A DNA stretch of 64,000 nucleotides, taken from the NCBI RefSeq assembly GCF_016650695.1, contig NZ_JAEKFH010000003.1:888001-952000 (forward strand). Direction: 5' to 3'. The stretch is from Pseudomonas sp. TH41. GTDB taxonomy: Bacteria; Pseudomonadota; Gammaproteobacteria; Pseudomonadales; Pseudomonadaceae. A program made the translations under genes and the position numbers. The notes below the pieces were generated by a model. That model was not told the DNA's origin. It made no database searches and saw nothing but the letters and a program-made list of their open reading frames with translations. Every line of letters starts with the position of its first letter. Position 1 is the stretch's first letter. This document shows positions 36,979 through 45,668 of this stretch, piece after piece.

Positions 36979-38322
36979 TCAGATCGATGTAGGCCTTAGA
37001 AAAAACACCCACTCCCTGCCCATCTTCCTTTTCTCGAACACCTTCAATTCGACCAACCCGTTCAGGGTCGCCGACGCCGTGTTGTAAGAGCAGTCCAGAT
37101 GTTCCTTCACGTTGACCGCCGTAAACTCCTTGGCCATCCCACTCTTGGCCACCTGGAATACGGCTCGCTGCTTCTCGGTCAATCGGTCAAAAAAACCGGA
37201 CGCCAACAACCAGCGATCAAAGCCCTCCGAATACGCCAGACTTTTCCGATAAGCCTCGGTAAAACCACTGACAGCCCGCAGGATGACCGAACACTGGAAA
37301 TCGATGAAATACGTCAGGTCGAGTTCATCAGCTTCAGCGTTCAGATAAGAACGCCCATATTTCACCGGCGCGTTGCGTAGCAAAATGCTGATCGCAATGT
37401 AACGAAAGGCCGAGAAGTCATTCTTGAACATGAACCAGTAGAACAGTGCTCGCGCCACCCGGCCATTGCCATCACGGAAAGGATGTTCATAACCCAACGC
37501 AAAATGCAGTGCGATGCCTTTGATCAGCGGATGCAGGTAATCCACTTGATCGGGATCGTTGTGGGACCGGTTAATCCACGTCGACAGCACCCGCAATCGT
37601 GACACCACCCCCACGGCGGGCGGCGGTGTATGAACGGTGTTGCCCTCGCCGTCCTGCACCACCACATCATCGCTGTCCCTGAACGCTCCCGGCGAATACT
37701 GCACGTCATCAATGCCTTCGACGCCCACCCGGTGCATGGCTGAAATCAACTCGACACTCAGTGGGTCAAAACGCTTTTCCCAGGCGAAGTTCATCATTTT
37801 GTAATTGCCGATCACCATTCGCTCATCCGGCGTGCGCGGCAGGCGATTGCGCTTGAGCATGTCTTTGGCCACCTGCGTGGTGGTCGCCGCGCCTTCGAGC
37901 TGGCTGCTACTGATGGCTTCGTCTTCGATCAAATCGTTGAGCAGATAACTGAAGTGCGCATGTTCGCCGATCTGACTGGTCATGTACTCCAGCGCAGCCG
38001 TTGTGGTTTGTCGATCGACGGCAGAAACAGCTTTTTGTGCCAGCGGCGTGAGCACGAAGTTGCCCCACTCAACAGGCTCGCCCAAAGGCAAAAGAGTTGA
38101 ATACTGTGCAGTCCGGGCTTTCTTCACCAATGCCCAGCATAGCGTCGAATCCAGCCCGGGCTCCCAGCGATAGCGCAGCTCATCGAAAGGCAGATAGCGC
38201 CCCTGATCGTCCAGCGGCTTGAGCAGGGCGAGGTAGTCCGCGAGGCGTTCTTTGTGTGGTGACTTCCCCAACAGGTCGAATACCGGGTCCGTCCGACCTT
38301 TCAGTTTGGGTGGTTTTTTCAT
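36979..38322 (-). CDS. Fic domain AMP transferase with built-in inhibitory motif
   Basis: A 447-residue Fic protein. The active-site loop HPFRDGNGRVAR is complete at residues 280-291, with the catalytic His280. An N-terminal inhibitory motif of the (S/T)xxxE(G/N) type, SSSQLEGAAT, lies at 138-147, marking a class II self-inhibited enzyme whose Glu blocks ATP binding until it is moved. The C-terminal part (about 385-447, EFTAVNVKEHLDCSYNTASA then LNGLVELKVFEKRKM) is a winged-helix DNA-binding-like domain. Members modify target proteins with AMP. Targets are unknown. It stands alone between repeats, so it may be a recent gain. No antitoxin-like gene is adjacent. Confidence 0.9.
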   Translation of the reverse strand: MKKPPKLKGRTDPVFDLLGKSPHKERLADYLALLKPLDDQGRYLPFDELRYRWEPGLDSTLCWALVKKARTAQYSTLLPLGEPVEWGNFVLTPLAQKAVSAVDRQTTTAALEYMTSQIGEHAHFSYLLNDLIEDEAISSSQLEGAATTTQVAKDMLKRNRLPRTPDERMVIGNYKMMNFAWEKRFDPLSVELISAMHRVGVEGIDDVQYSPGAFRDSDDVVVQDGEGNTVHTPPPAVGVVSRLRVLSTWINRSHNDPDQVDYLHPLIKGIALHFALGYEHPFRDGNGRVARALFYWFMFKNDFSAFRYIAISILLRNAPVKYGRSYLNAEADELDLTYFIDFQCSVILRAVSGFTEAYRKSLAYSEGFDRWLLASGFFDRLTEKQRAVFQVAKSGMAKEFTAVNVKEHLDCSYNTASATLNGLVELKVFEKRKMGREWVFFLRPTSI

Positions 38323-38476
38323 AGTGCCGTCTCAAAACACTCACGAAACTGAGTCGTGAGTACAGCACTTCAATCTCCAGGTCTCAATATCAGACAAGTC
38401 CGAGATAGGTGTAGGAACAAAGCTCGTCACAATGGCCATGACTTGATCTGCCTCATCGGACATTGCAGTCATTCAC

Positions 38477-38516
38477 AAAAAGCCCGCTGACCTTCTACAG
38501 GTTCAGCGGGCTTTTT
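38477..38516 (-). terminator. Terminator of the DUF3077-like gene
   Basis: AAAAAGCCCGCTGA pairs with TCAGCGGGCTTTTT across a short loop, directly after the stop at 38524 on the minus strand. A strong intrinsic terminator that works on both strands. Confidence 0.9.
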
Positions 38517-38523
38517 CGTTGGG

Positions 38524-38808
38524 CTATTGCTGTGGATCAAACTGATCCAGCACCCGGTTCACCGATAGTTGCGCCAGAACAATCATCTGCTGAATACCGA
38601 GCACTAAATTGCACGTTGGGCCGGTCAGGCTGGAGGACAGCTCCGTGGCCATCACATTGGCGGAGGCAAGGGTTTCGTAGGCATGGACCAGGAGGGTTTC
38701 GGAATTGACGCCGGGGCGGATGGTGAAAATCGGACAGGGACGGTATGTCGTTTTCGACGTTAGATTAGCGGGATCGGACTCTGGAGGTTTTTTTGACTTG
38801 CAGCTCAT
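38524..38808 (-). CDS. Small DUF3077/DUF6124-like protein
   Basis: Read as 94 residues from MSCKSKKPPESDPANLTSKT at 38808, placed 7 bases after an ideal AGGAGT site. The frame is open a further 12 codons upstream without a ribosome site. The core FTIRPGVNSETLLVHAYETLAS, then VMATELSSSLTG and LGIQQMIVLAQLSVNRVLD, resembles the pseudomonad-specific DUF3077 (DUF6124) small proteins, which are often present in several copies per genome and have no known function. No signal peptide. A strong terminator follows. Confidence 0.7.
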   Translation of the reverse strand: MSCKSKKPPESDPANLTSKTTYRPCPIFTIRPGVNSETLLVHAYETLASANVMATELSSSLTGPTCNLVLGIQQMIVLAQLSVNRVLDQFDPQQ

Positions 38809-39006
38809 GGTGCAACTCCTAAAAACGATTGGAGCGACCAACATCTCTTTAGAATGCGGCGCCTATTTGCGCCTAACAAATTTCGGGCTTGCAGTCCCGG
38901 TCGCTGAATTGGCAGCGACGGTCACAGGCTAAAGATCGTGCTTCCGACGGACAACCTGAAAATGTTGTGGGAAGGTTCTGAATGTTTGGTTGAGCGATAA
39001 ACATCG

Positions 39007-39390
39007 TCGGCTGTGGGGCCGCTTTCGCGAGCAGGCTCGCTCCCACAGGGAATTAGGTACATCCGCAAGATCAGGTCGGCTGTCAGGCCGCCATCGCAGG
39101 CAAGCCAGCTCCCACAGGAATTGGGTACAGCCGCAAGATCAGGTCGGCTGTCAGGCCGCCTTCGCAGGCAAGCCAGCTCCCACAGGAATTGGGTACAGCC
39201 GCAAGATCAGGTCGGCTGTCAGGCCGCCATCGCAGGCAAGCCAGCTCCCACAGGGAATTAGGTACATCCGCAAGATCAGGTCGGCTGTCAGGCCGCCATC
39301 GCAGGCAAGCCAGCTCCCACAGGAATTGGGTACATCCGCAAGATCAGGTCGGCTGTCAGGCCGCCTTCGCGAGCAGGCTCGCTCCCACAG
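39007..39390. repeat. Tandem array of 68-bp REP-derived units
   Basis: Five and a part copies of a 68-69-bp unit, with the marker AGGTCGGCTGTCAGGCCGCC at 39073, 39141, 39209, 39278 and 39346. Inner units carry a decayed REP core (CGCAGGCAAGCCAGCTCCCACAGG), while the two outer ends carry the normal core (TTCGCGAGCAGGCTCGCTCC). Spacers alternate between GAATTAGGTACATCC and GAATTGGGTACAGCC. The 38809-39006 stretch before it has no gene that I can support. All reading frames across the array are repeat products. Confidence 0.9.
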
Positions 39391-39400
39391 AAAAGCACAA

Positions 39401-39740
39401 GCAGATCGGTGTGCACACTTCGCTCCTCAGCACTCAACAGGCCGAGCGTTAGCTCGCCTGTAGCTTTTGATCTGGACGCACCGCCCCCTCGAGAGGCCGA
39501 GTGGAGGTTCTGCGCAGTGGGCAACCCGGCATGGATGCCGGGTTAGCCGCGCACGGCCATGGATGGCCGATCGCGGCGGGCCCACGGAGCAGGACCGGAG
39601 CGAGGGCATGCCGAGCCACAGCGAGGCACCGAACGAAAGGGGCAAGAGCCCTTGGTTACTTGGGGCTCTTCCAAGTGACTCGCCGTAAGGGCGAAACCGC
39701 CAGCGGCCATTACCGCAACAACGGATGTGCACTCAATCAC
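39401..39740 (+). repeat. Structured intergenic repeat, intact copy 1
   Basis: A module of about 0.3 kb that recurs inverted at 53074-53345 and, split by the IS, at 53532-53689 plus 55345-55525. Visible hairpins are AACCCGGCA/TGCCGGGTT (39523-39544), GGCCAT/ATGGCC, GTTACTTGG/CCAAGTGAC (39655-39679) and CGCC/GGCG. Three of these keep pairing in other copies through changes on both arms. It lies between the tandem REP array and the 3' end of mexK. It may be a structured RNA, a non-autonomous mobile repeat, or both. Confidence 0.8.
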
Positions 39741-39781
39741 CCAAAAACCTGGTCGGCCCGAAGGCCGCCACGCTTAAAAGA

Positions 39782-42700
39782 TCAAACCGACTTTTCCTTG
39801 ACCCGAAACCAAGCCGCATACAACGCTGGCAAGAACAAAAGCGTCAACGCCGTCGCCACAATCAACCCACCCATGATCGCCACCGCCATCGGCCCAAAAA
39901 ACACACTGCGCGACAACGGAATCATCGCCAGCACCGCCGCAAGCGCCGTCAACACAATCGGCCGAAAACGCCGCACCGTGGCTTCAATAATCGCCTGCCA
40001 AGGCTTGAGCCCGGCCGCGATATCCTGCTCAATCTGATCCACCAGAATCACTGAGTTGCGCATAATCATCCCCGACAGGGCGATGGTCCCGAGCATGGCC
40101 ACAAAACCGAATGGCTGACGGAACACCATCAGGAACAGCGTCACACCGATCAACCCCAATGGCGCTGTCAGAAACACCATCAGGGTGCGTGAGAAACTGC
40201 GCAATTGCAGCATCAGCAATGTCAGCACCACCACGATAAACAGCGGCACGCCGGCCTTCACCGAGTTCTGACCACGGGCCGAGTCTTCCACGGTGCCGCC
40301 GACTTCCAGCAGATAACCGTCAGGCAATTCCGCCCGAATCGGGTCCAGCGTCGGCATGATTTGCTGCACCAGGGTCGCCGGTTGTTCCTTGCCATAGATG
40401 TCGGCGCGGACCGTCACATTCGGCAGGCGGTTGCGGTGCCAAATGATGCCCTCTTCAAAGCCGTATTCCAGGGTCGCGATCTGCGACAGCGCCACGCTGC
40501 GACCGTTGTCGGTTGGCACCGCCAAGCTTGGCAGCAACGACAGTTCGGTACGTTCATGCAAGGTGCCGCGCAACAGGATCTCGATCAACTCGTTGTCTTC
40601 ACGGTACTGGCTGACGCTGGAACCGGTCAGGGAGCTTTGCAGAAACTTCGACAGGTTCGCCGTGCTGACACCGAGCGCTCGGGCGCGGTCCTGGTCAACG
40701 TTCAGATAAACGACTTTGCTCGGTTCTTCCCAGTCCAGGTGGACGTTGACCACATGCGGATTCTCACGAACCTTGGCTGCCACTTTACGGGCCAGGGCGC
40801 GGACTTCTTCGATGTGTTCCCCGGTGACCCGGAACTGCACCGGATAGCCAACCGGCGGACCATTTTCAAGTCGCGTAACCCGAGAGCGTAGCGCCGGGAA
40901 TTGCTCGTTGAGGGTTTCGATCAGCCACGTGCGCAGGGTTTCGCGGTCCTCGATGGTTTTGGCCAGGACTACAAACTGGGCGAAGCTCGCTGCCGGAAGT
41001 TGCTGATCCAGCGGCAGGTAAAAGCGCGGCGAACCGGTGCCGACGTAGGCCACGTAATTGTCGATGCCGGCATGATCCTTCAGCAAACCTTCAAGCCGGT
41101 TAACCTCGTCGGCGGTGTTGCTCAGAGAAGCACCTTCGGCCAGTTTCAAATCGACCATCAATTCCAGTCGCCCCGAGGCCGGGAAGAATTGTTGTGGCAC
41201 AAAACGGAACAACACGATGGAGGCGATGAACAACACCACCGTCAGCACGATCACCGTCTTGCGCCAGCGCACACACCACGCCACCAAACCTCTGACGCGT
41301 TGATAGAACGGCGTGCCGTAAGGGTCAGATTGGCCGGCGCCAGTGCCGTGTTTGGCGGCATGAATTTTCGCCAGGTCCGGCAGGAGTTTTTCCCCCAGAT
41401 AAGGCACAAAAACCACGGCCGCAATCCACGACGCCAGCAATGCGATGGTGACCACCTGAAAGATCGAACGGGTGTATTCGCCGGTGCCCGATTGCGCGGT
41501 AGCAATCGGCAGGAACCCGGCCGCGGTGATCAATGTGCCAGTGAGCATCGGGAACGCAGTGCTGGTCCAGGCATAGCTCGCGGCTTTGATGCGGTCGAAG
41601 CCCTGCTCCATTTTGATCGCCATCATTTCCACGGCGATGATCGCGTCATCCACCAGCAAGCCCAGCGCCAGTACCAGCGCACCGAGGGAAATCTTGTGCA
41701 GGCCAATGCCGAGGTAATACATGCAGGCGAACGTCATGGCCAACACCAGCGGAATCGCCAGCGCCACCACCATGCCGGTGCGCACGCCGAGGGAGAAAAA
41801 GCTCACCAGCAACACGATTGCCAGCGCTTCTACCAGCACCTGGACGAACTCGCCGACGCTTGTTTTTACCGCTGCTGGTTGATCGGAGACCTTGCGCAGC
41901 TGCATGCCGGCCGGGAGATTCTTCTGGATACGGTCGAACTCGATTTCCAGCGCCTTGCCCAGTACCAGAATGTCGCCACCGTCCTTCATGGCCACCGCCA
42001 GACCGATGGCGTCTTCCGCCATGAAGCGCATGCGTGGGGCGGGAGGATCGTTGAAACCACGCCGGACGTTCGCGACATCGGAGATACGGAACGTACGATC
42101 ACCGACGCGAATCGGGAAGTTCTTGATCTCGTCGACCGTCTGAAAATTCCCCGAAACCCGTAGCTGTAAACGCTCACTGGTGGTTTCAAAGAAGCCCGCC
42201 GTGGACACCGCGTTCTGCTCTTCCAGCGCTTGTTGCACAGCCGCCAAGGGCAAGCCGAGGGTGGCGAGCTTGACGTTGGAGAGTTCAATCCAGATCTTCT
42301 CGTCCTGCAGGCCGAGCAGGTCGACTTTGCCCACATCCTTGACCCGCTGCAGCTGGATCTGGATGCGGTCGGCGTAGTCCTTGAGCACCGCGTAATCAAA
42401 ACCGTCCCCGGTCAGCGCGTAAATATTGCCGAAGGTGGTGCCGAATTCATCGTTGAAGAATGGCCCCTGAATACCCGGTGGCAATGTTTGACGAATGTCG
42501 CTGATTTTTTTGCGGACCTGATACCAGAGATCAGGGATGTCCACCGAGTGCATGGAATCGCGAGCAACGAACGTCACCTGGGATTCGCCCGGTCGAGAGA
42601 ACGACACGATGCGCTCGTACTCGCCGGTTTCCATCAGTTTCTTTTCGATGCGCTCGCTGACCTGCCGCGACACCTCCTCGGCGGTGGCTCCCGGCCAGTT

Positions 42701-42853
42701 GGTGCGGATCACCATGGCCTTGAAGGTGAACGGCGGGTCTTCGCTTTGGCCGAGCTTGGTGTAGGAAAGCGCGCCGACGATGGCCAGCAAGAGCATCAGG
42801 AACAGGACGATCTGGCGGTTACGCAGCGCCCATTCGGAAAGATTGAAACCCAT
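39782..42853 (-). CDS. mexK: RND efflux permease, MexK-like
   Basis: A 1023-residue resistance-nodulation-division pump. Layout: helix 1 (MGFNLSEWALRNRQIVLFLM), a large periplasmic loop, helices 2-6 with the proton-relay Asp pair in LALGLLVDDAIIAVEMM, then the duplicated second half with a further periplasmic loop and helices 8-12 (QPFGFVAMLGTIALSGMIMR). Length and the gene set (adaptor, TetR, rsmJ next door) match MexK of the MexJK system of P. aeruginosa, which exports triclosan and macrolides with an outer-membrane channel encoded elsewhere. No outer-membrane factor gene is present here either. The start is six bases after the mexJ stop. Confidence 0.88.
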   Translation of the reverse strand: MGFNLSEWALRNRQIVLFLMLLLAIVGALSYTKLGQSEDPPFTFKAMVIRTNWPGATAEEVSRQVSERIEKKLMETGEYERIVSFSRPGESQVTFVARDSMHSVDIPDLWYQVRKKISDIRQTLPPGIQGPFFNDEFGTTFGNIYALTGDGFDYAVLKDYADRIQIQLQRVKDVGKVDLLGLQDEKIWIELSNVKLATLGLPLAAVQQALEEQNAVSTAGFFETTSERLQLRVSGNFQTVDEIKNFPIRVGDRTFRISDVANVRRGFNDPPAPRMRFMAEDAIGLAVAMKDGGDILVLGKALEIEFDRIQKNLPAGMQLRKVSDQPAAVKTSVGEFVQVLVEALAIVLLVSFFSLGVRTGMVVALAIPLVLAMTFACMYYLGIGLHKISLGALVLALGLLVDDAIIAVEMMAIKMEQGFDRIKAASYAWTSTAFPMLTGTLITAAGFLPIATAQSGTGEYTRSIFQVVTIALLASWIAAVVFVPYLGEKLLPDLAKIHAAKHGTGAGQSDPYGTPFYQRVRGLVAWCVRWRKTVIVLTVVLFIASIVLFRFVPQQFFPASGRLELMVDLKLAEGASLSNTADEVNRLEGLLKDHAGIDNYVAYVGTGSPRFYLPLDQQLPAASFAQFVVLAKTIEDRETLRTWLIETLNEQFPALRSRVTRLENGPPVGYPVQFRVTGEHIEEVRALARKVAAKVRENPHVVNVHLDWEEPSKVVYLNVDQDRARALGVSTANLSKFLQSSLTGSSVSQYREDNELIEILLRGTLHERTELSLLPSLAVPTDNGRSVALSQIATLEYGFEEGIIWHRNRLPNVTVRADIYGKEQPATLVQQIMPTLDPIRAELPDGYLLEVGGTVEDSARGQNSVKAGVPLFIVVVLTLLMLQLRSFSRTLMVFLTAPLGLIGVTLFLMVFRQPFGFVAMLGTIALSGMIMRNSVILVDQIEQDIAAGLKPWQAIIEATVRRFRPIVLTALAAVLAMIPLSRSVFFGPMAVAIMGGLIVATALTLLFLPALYAAWFRVKEKSV

Positions 42854-42859
42854 CGGGGA

Positions 42860-43960
42860 TTACTCCTTGTCCGCCAGATTGACCACGCGGTTGGAGCGAT
42901 CCACCGGGCGCACTTGCTGCCCGTCATGAAGCACATGGACACCGGCGGCCACCACCCAATCACTGGCGTTGAGGCCTTCGAGCACCGGTACGGTTTTCTC
43001 GCCGAATGGACCGACCCGGACCGGGGCTTTTTTCAGGGTGTTGTTGGCGCCAAGCACCCAAACGTAGGTGGCACCGTTTTCTGCGGTGACGGCAGACAGC
43101 GGCACCGACAGCGTCACAGCGTCAGCGGTCTGGATGAACACTCGGGCGCTCTGGCCAAGTTCGGCCGGCACCTTACCCGCGGTGAACGCGATGCGGGCGG
43201 CGAAGGTGCGGGATTTTGGATCGGCGGCGGGCGACAGCTCACGAATGCGCCCGGCGAAACGTTGATCGGGCTGGGTCCAGAGTTCAACCGAGACCGGCTG
43301 CCCCACTTTGAATCGCCCGAAACTCTGCTCCGGCAGGCTTATCAACACTTCGCGCTCACCATCGGTGGCGAGGGTAAACACCGTTTGCCCCGCCGCCACC
43401 ACTTGCCCGACTTCGACCGCACGTTTGGCCACCACGCCGTCCTGAGGCGCGCGCAACACGGCGTAGCTGGCCTGATTGGTCGAGACGTTGAACTCGGCCT
43501 TGATCTGCTTCAGCCGGGCTTCACCGGATCGGTAGAGGTTTTCGGAATTGTCGTACTGCGATCGGCTGACCATCTGACGGTCCATCAGGGTCTTGTAGCG
43601 ATCACGTTCGGCGCGAACCAGGTTCAAATTGGCTTCGGCAGCGGCAACCTGAGCGCGGGTGGCTTCCAGTTGCAGGCGCACGTCTTGCGGATCGAGTTCA
43701 GCCAGAGGCTGCTCAGCCTTGACTCGCTGGCCTTCCTCGACCAGTCGTCGGCTGACTTTACCGCCAATGCGAAATGCCAGATCCGGCTCATAGCGAGCCC
43801 GCACTTCACCGGGATAACTTTCCATCGCCTGGGCCGAAGGCTCTGGCTGCACCACCATGGCCGGGCGAACAGTGACTTGAGGCGCCTCTTCGTGACCACA
43901 CGCAGACAATAAAAACGCCAGACTGACTGGCAATGCGAGGGGCAAGGCATAGCGGAACAT
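42860..43960 (-). CDS. mexJ: RND efflux periplasmic adaptor, MexJ-like
   Basis: A 366-residue membrane fusion protein. Lipoprotein signal with lipobox LLSAC (Cys21). The barrel-sandwich halves are GGKVSRRLVEEGQRVKAEQP and APQDGVVAKRAVEVGQVVAAG, separated by an alpha hairpin (about 95-165), then the beta-barrel and membrane-proximal domains. It connects the pump to an outer-membrane channel. It is the first gene of the mexJ-mexK operon and divergent from the TetR gene, across a 93-bp gap with a palindrome. Confidence 0.9.
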   Translation of the reverse strand: MFRYALPLALPVSLAFLLSACGHEEAPQVTVRPAMVVQPEPSAQAMESYPGEVRARYEPDLAFRIGGKVSRRLVEEGQRVKAEQPLAELDPQDVRLQLEATRAQVAAAEANLNLVRAERDRYKTLMDRQMVSRSQYDNSENLYRSGEARLKQIKAEFNVSTNQASYAVLRAPQDGVVAKRAVEVGQVVAAGQTVFTLATDGEREVLISLPEQSFGRFKVGQPVSVELWTQPDQRFAGRIRELSPAADPKSRTFAARIAFTAGKVPAELGQSARVFIQTADAVTLSVPLSAVTAENGATYVWVLGANNTLKKAPVRVGPFGEKTVPVLEGLNASDWVVAAGVHVLHDGQQVRPVDRSNRVVNLADKE

Positions 43961-43997
43961 GGTGAAGGACCTTTCGCTAATGGTGCTTGGAATAATT

Positions 43998-44011
43998 ATA
44001 CTGACCAGTAT
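43998..44011. promoter_or_regulatory. Palindrome between mexJ and mexL, candidate repressor operator
   Basis: ATACTGACCAGTAT: six-base arms that match perfectly around a central AC, in the short divergent gap. A related half, CACCAGTCCAGTATT, lies at 44029-44043. Position and symmetry suit a TetR-family operator that overlaps both promoters. Confidence 0.5.
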
Positions 44012-44053
44012 GTTATTAATAGCAAACTCACCAGTCCAGTATTAAAGCGAAGA

Positions 44054-44689
44054 ATGACGAACAATCTTTCAGCACCCAATGGTCCGGGCCGCCCCAAGGA
44101 TCTGGCCAAGCGCCAAGCCATCCTCGATGCGGCGAAAATTCTGTTTCTGAGCAATGGTTATGCGAACACCAGCATGGACGCCGTGGCGGCCGAAGCGGGT
44201 GTGTCGAAGCTGACCGTCTACAGCCATTTCAACGACAAGGAGACGCTGTTCTCCACCGCCGTCGTCGCCACGTGCGAAGAGCAGTTGCCTACGCTGTTGT
44301 TTGAATTGCCGGACGGCATTGCGGTAGAAACGGTGCTGCTGAACATCGCGCGCGGCTTTCATCACCTGATCAACAGCGACGAATCGGTGAACCTGCATCG
44401 GCTGATGATGACGCTGGGCAGCCAGGACCCGAAACTCTCACAAATATTCTTCGAGGCCGGGCCGGAGCGCATGCTGCATGGCATGGAGCGGCTGCTGGCC
44501 AAAGTTGATCAGAGCGGCGCGTTGCACATCGATAAGCCACGCAATGCGGCCGAGCATTTCTTCTGCCTGCTCAAGGGCGCGGGGAATTTTCGGTTGCTTT
44601 ATGGTTGCGGCGAGCCATTGACCGGGGAGGCGGCCGAGAGCCATGTGCAGGAAGTGGTGGGGTTGTTTATGCGGGCTTATCGGGCGTAA
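44054..44689 (+). CDS. mexL: TetR-family repressor, MexL-like
   Basis: A 211-residue regulator. The N-terminus GPGRPKDLAKRQAILDAAK leads into the helix-turn-helix TSMDAVAAEAGVSKLTVYSH, followed by a C-terminal ligand domain (FHHLINSDESVNLHRLMMTL, then AAEHFFCLLKGAGNFRLLYG). Sequence and place (divergent from mexJ-mexK) fit MexL, which represses mexJK and itself. The inducer is unknown. The palindrome at 43998-44011 is the natural candidate binding site. Confidence 0.88.
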   Translation: MTNNLSAPNGPGRPKDLAKRQAILDAAKILFLSNGYANTSMDAVAAEAGVSKLTVYSHFNDKETLFSTAVVATCEEQLPTLLFELPDGIAVETVLLNIARGFHHLINSDESVNLHRLMMTLGSQDPKLSQIFFEAGPERMLHGMERLLAKVDQSGALHIDKPRNAAEHFFCLLKGAGNFRLLYGCGEPLTGEAAESHVQEVVGLFMRAYRA

Positions 44690-44715
44690 TTCCCGGGGAA
44701 ATTGTGCCGGTGCTG

Positions 44716-44792
44716 AAAAGATCGCAGCCTTCGGCAGCTCCTACAGGGGGGTTGCGTTCGATCTGTAGGAGCTGCCGAAGGCTGCGATCTTT
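44716..44792. repeat. Palindrome pair (GATCGCAGCCTTCGGCAGCT type), mexL/rsmJ
   Basis: The same arms as at 26247 but facing outward: AAAGATCGCAGCCTTCGGCAG first, then CTGCCGAAGGCTGCGATCTTT. They form a long hairpin between the convergent mexL and rsmJ 3' ends, probably a two-way transcript end. Confidence 0.85.
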
Positions 44793-45574
44793 CAGGGCTT
44801 CAACGCTTTCTTCGGGTAAATATCATACCGACTGGATTTCCCATCCAGCGCATGACTCGGCTTTGGCCCCTCAATGCACGGCGCCTTGCGCGGCCGCTTG
44901 ACCACCACCCGGTGACTGGCCAGTGCCAATGCCGCTTCAAGCAGTGCCGGGGCGTCCGGGTCATCGCCTACCAACGGCCGGAACAGGCGCATTTCCTTCT
45001 TCACTAGCGCCGTTTTCTCACGGTGGGGAAACATGGGGTCCAGGTAGATCACCTGCGGCGGCTCGCCTTCCCAGTTACGCATCAACTCGATTGAGTTGCC
45101 CTTGAGCAAATGCATCCGCGCCACGATCGGCGCCACGTCGAAGTCTTCCGCGGCTCGGGCCAGGCCATCTTCAAGCAAGGCACCGATCAAGGGCTGACGT
45201 TCGATCAGGCTCATCTCACAGCCCAGGCTCGCCAGCACGAACGCATCTTTGCCCAGCCCTGCCGTGGCATCCAGCACACGCGGACGCACACCCTGCGCGA
45301 TGCCAACCGCCTTGGCGATCATTTGCCCCGTGCCGCCACCGAATAACCGGCGATGGGCTGCGCCGCCTTCGACAAAGTCCACCCGCACCGGCCCTGGCGC
45401 ATCAGCACCCAGCTGTTGCAGCTGCAAGCCCTGCTCGCCCACTTGCAAGGCAAACTCGCCGTCAGCTACGTGCATAGGCAAACCCAGGCGCTCGGCCCAT
45501 TGCTCGGCTTGTGGCTGAAACGCCGGGGCCGAGGCCTCGACATGGATGCGGCAGGCCGCAGGTGGCTCAATCAT
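44792..45574 (-). CDS. rsmJ: 16S rRNA (guanine1516-N2)-methyltransferase RsmJ
   Basis: A 260-residue SAM-dependent methyltransferase. The SAM motif [19 protein letters not shown] lies mid-protein, followed by [16 protein letters not shown] and the catalytic [17 protein letters not shown] block typical of RsmJ. It methylates G1516 of 16S rRNA. It converges on mexL. The neighbourhood mexK-mexJ-mexL-rsmJ agrees with the P. aeruginosa order I recall. Confidence 0.93.
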   Translation of the reverse strand: MIEPPAACRIHVEASAPAFQPQAEQWAERLGLPMHVADGEFALQVGEQGLQLQQLGADAPGPVRVDFVEGGAAHRRLFGGGTGQMIAKAVGIAQGVRPRVLDATAGLGKDAFVLASLGCEMSLIERQPLIGALLEDGLARAAEDFDVAPIVARMHLLKGNSIELMRNWEGEPPQVIYLDPMFPHREKTALVKKEMRLFRPLVGDDPDAPALLEAALALASHRVVVKRPRKAPCIEGPKPSHALDGKSSRYDIYPKKALKP

Positions 45575-45668
45575 GGGAAAACACGCTCAAAAAAATTAAT
45601 GATCGGCAAAAACGGCCGATAACAAAACTATCGAGCATTTTGCCAGACCTCAGCGTCGACCGAGAGAA

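Noticed and set aside
39007..39390. CRISPR array
   Set aside because: The whole 68-bp unit repeats, with no unique spacers. The core is REP sequence and no cas genes are near.
38990..39463. 157-codon open frame with repeated QASQLPQ peptide units
   Set aside because: The periodic protein is a translation of the 68-bp DNA array. All three frames give similar repeats and there is no ribosome site.
42230..43912. 560-codon plus-strand open frame opposite mexJ/mexK
   Set aside because: Runs across two real genes and their junction. Antisense artefact.
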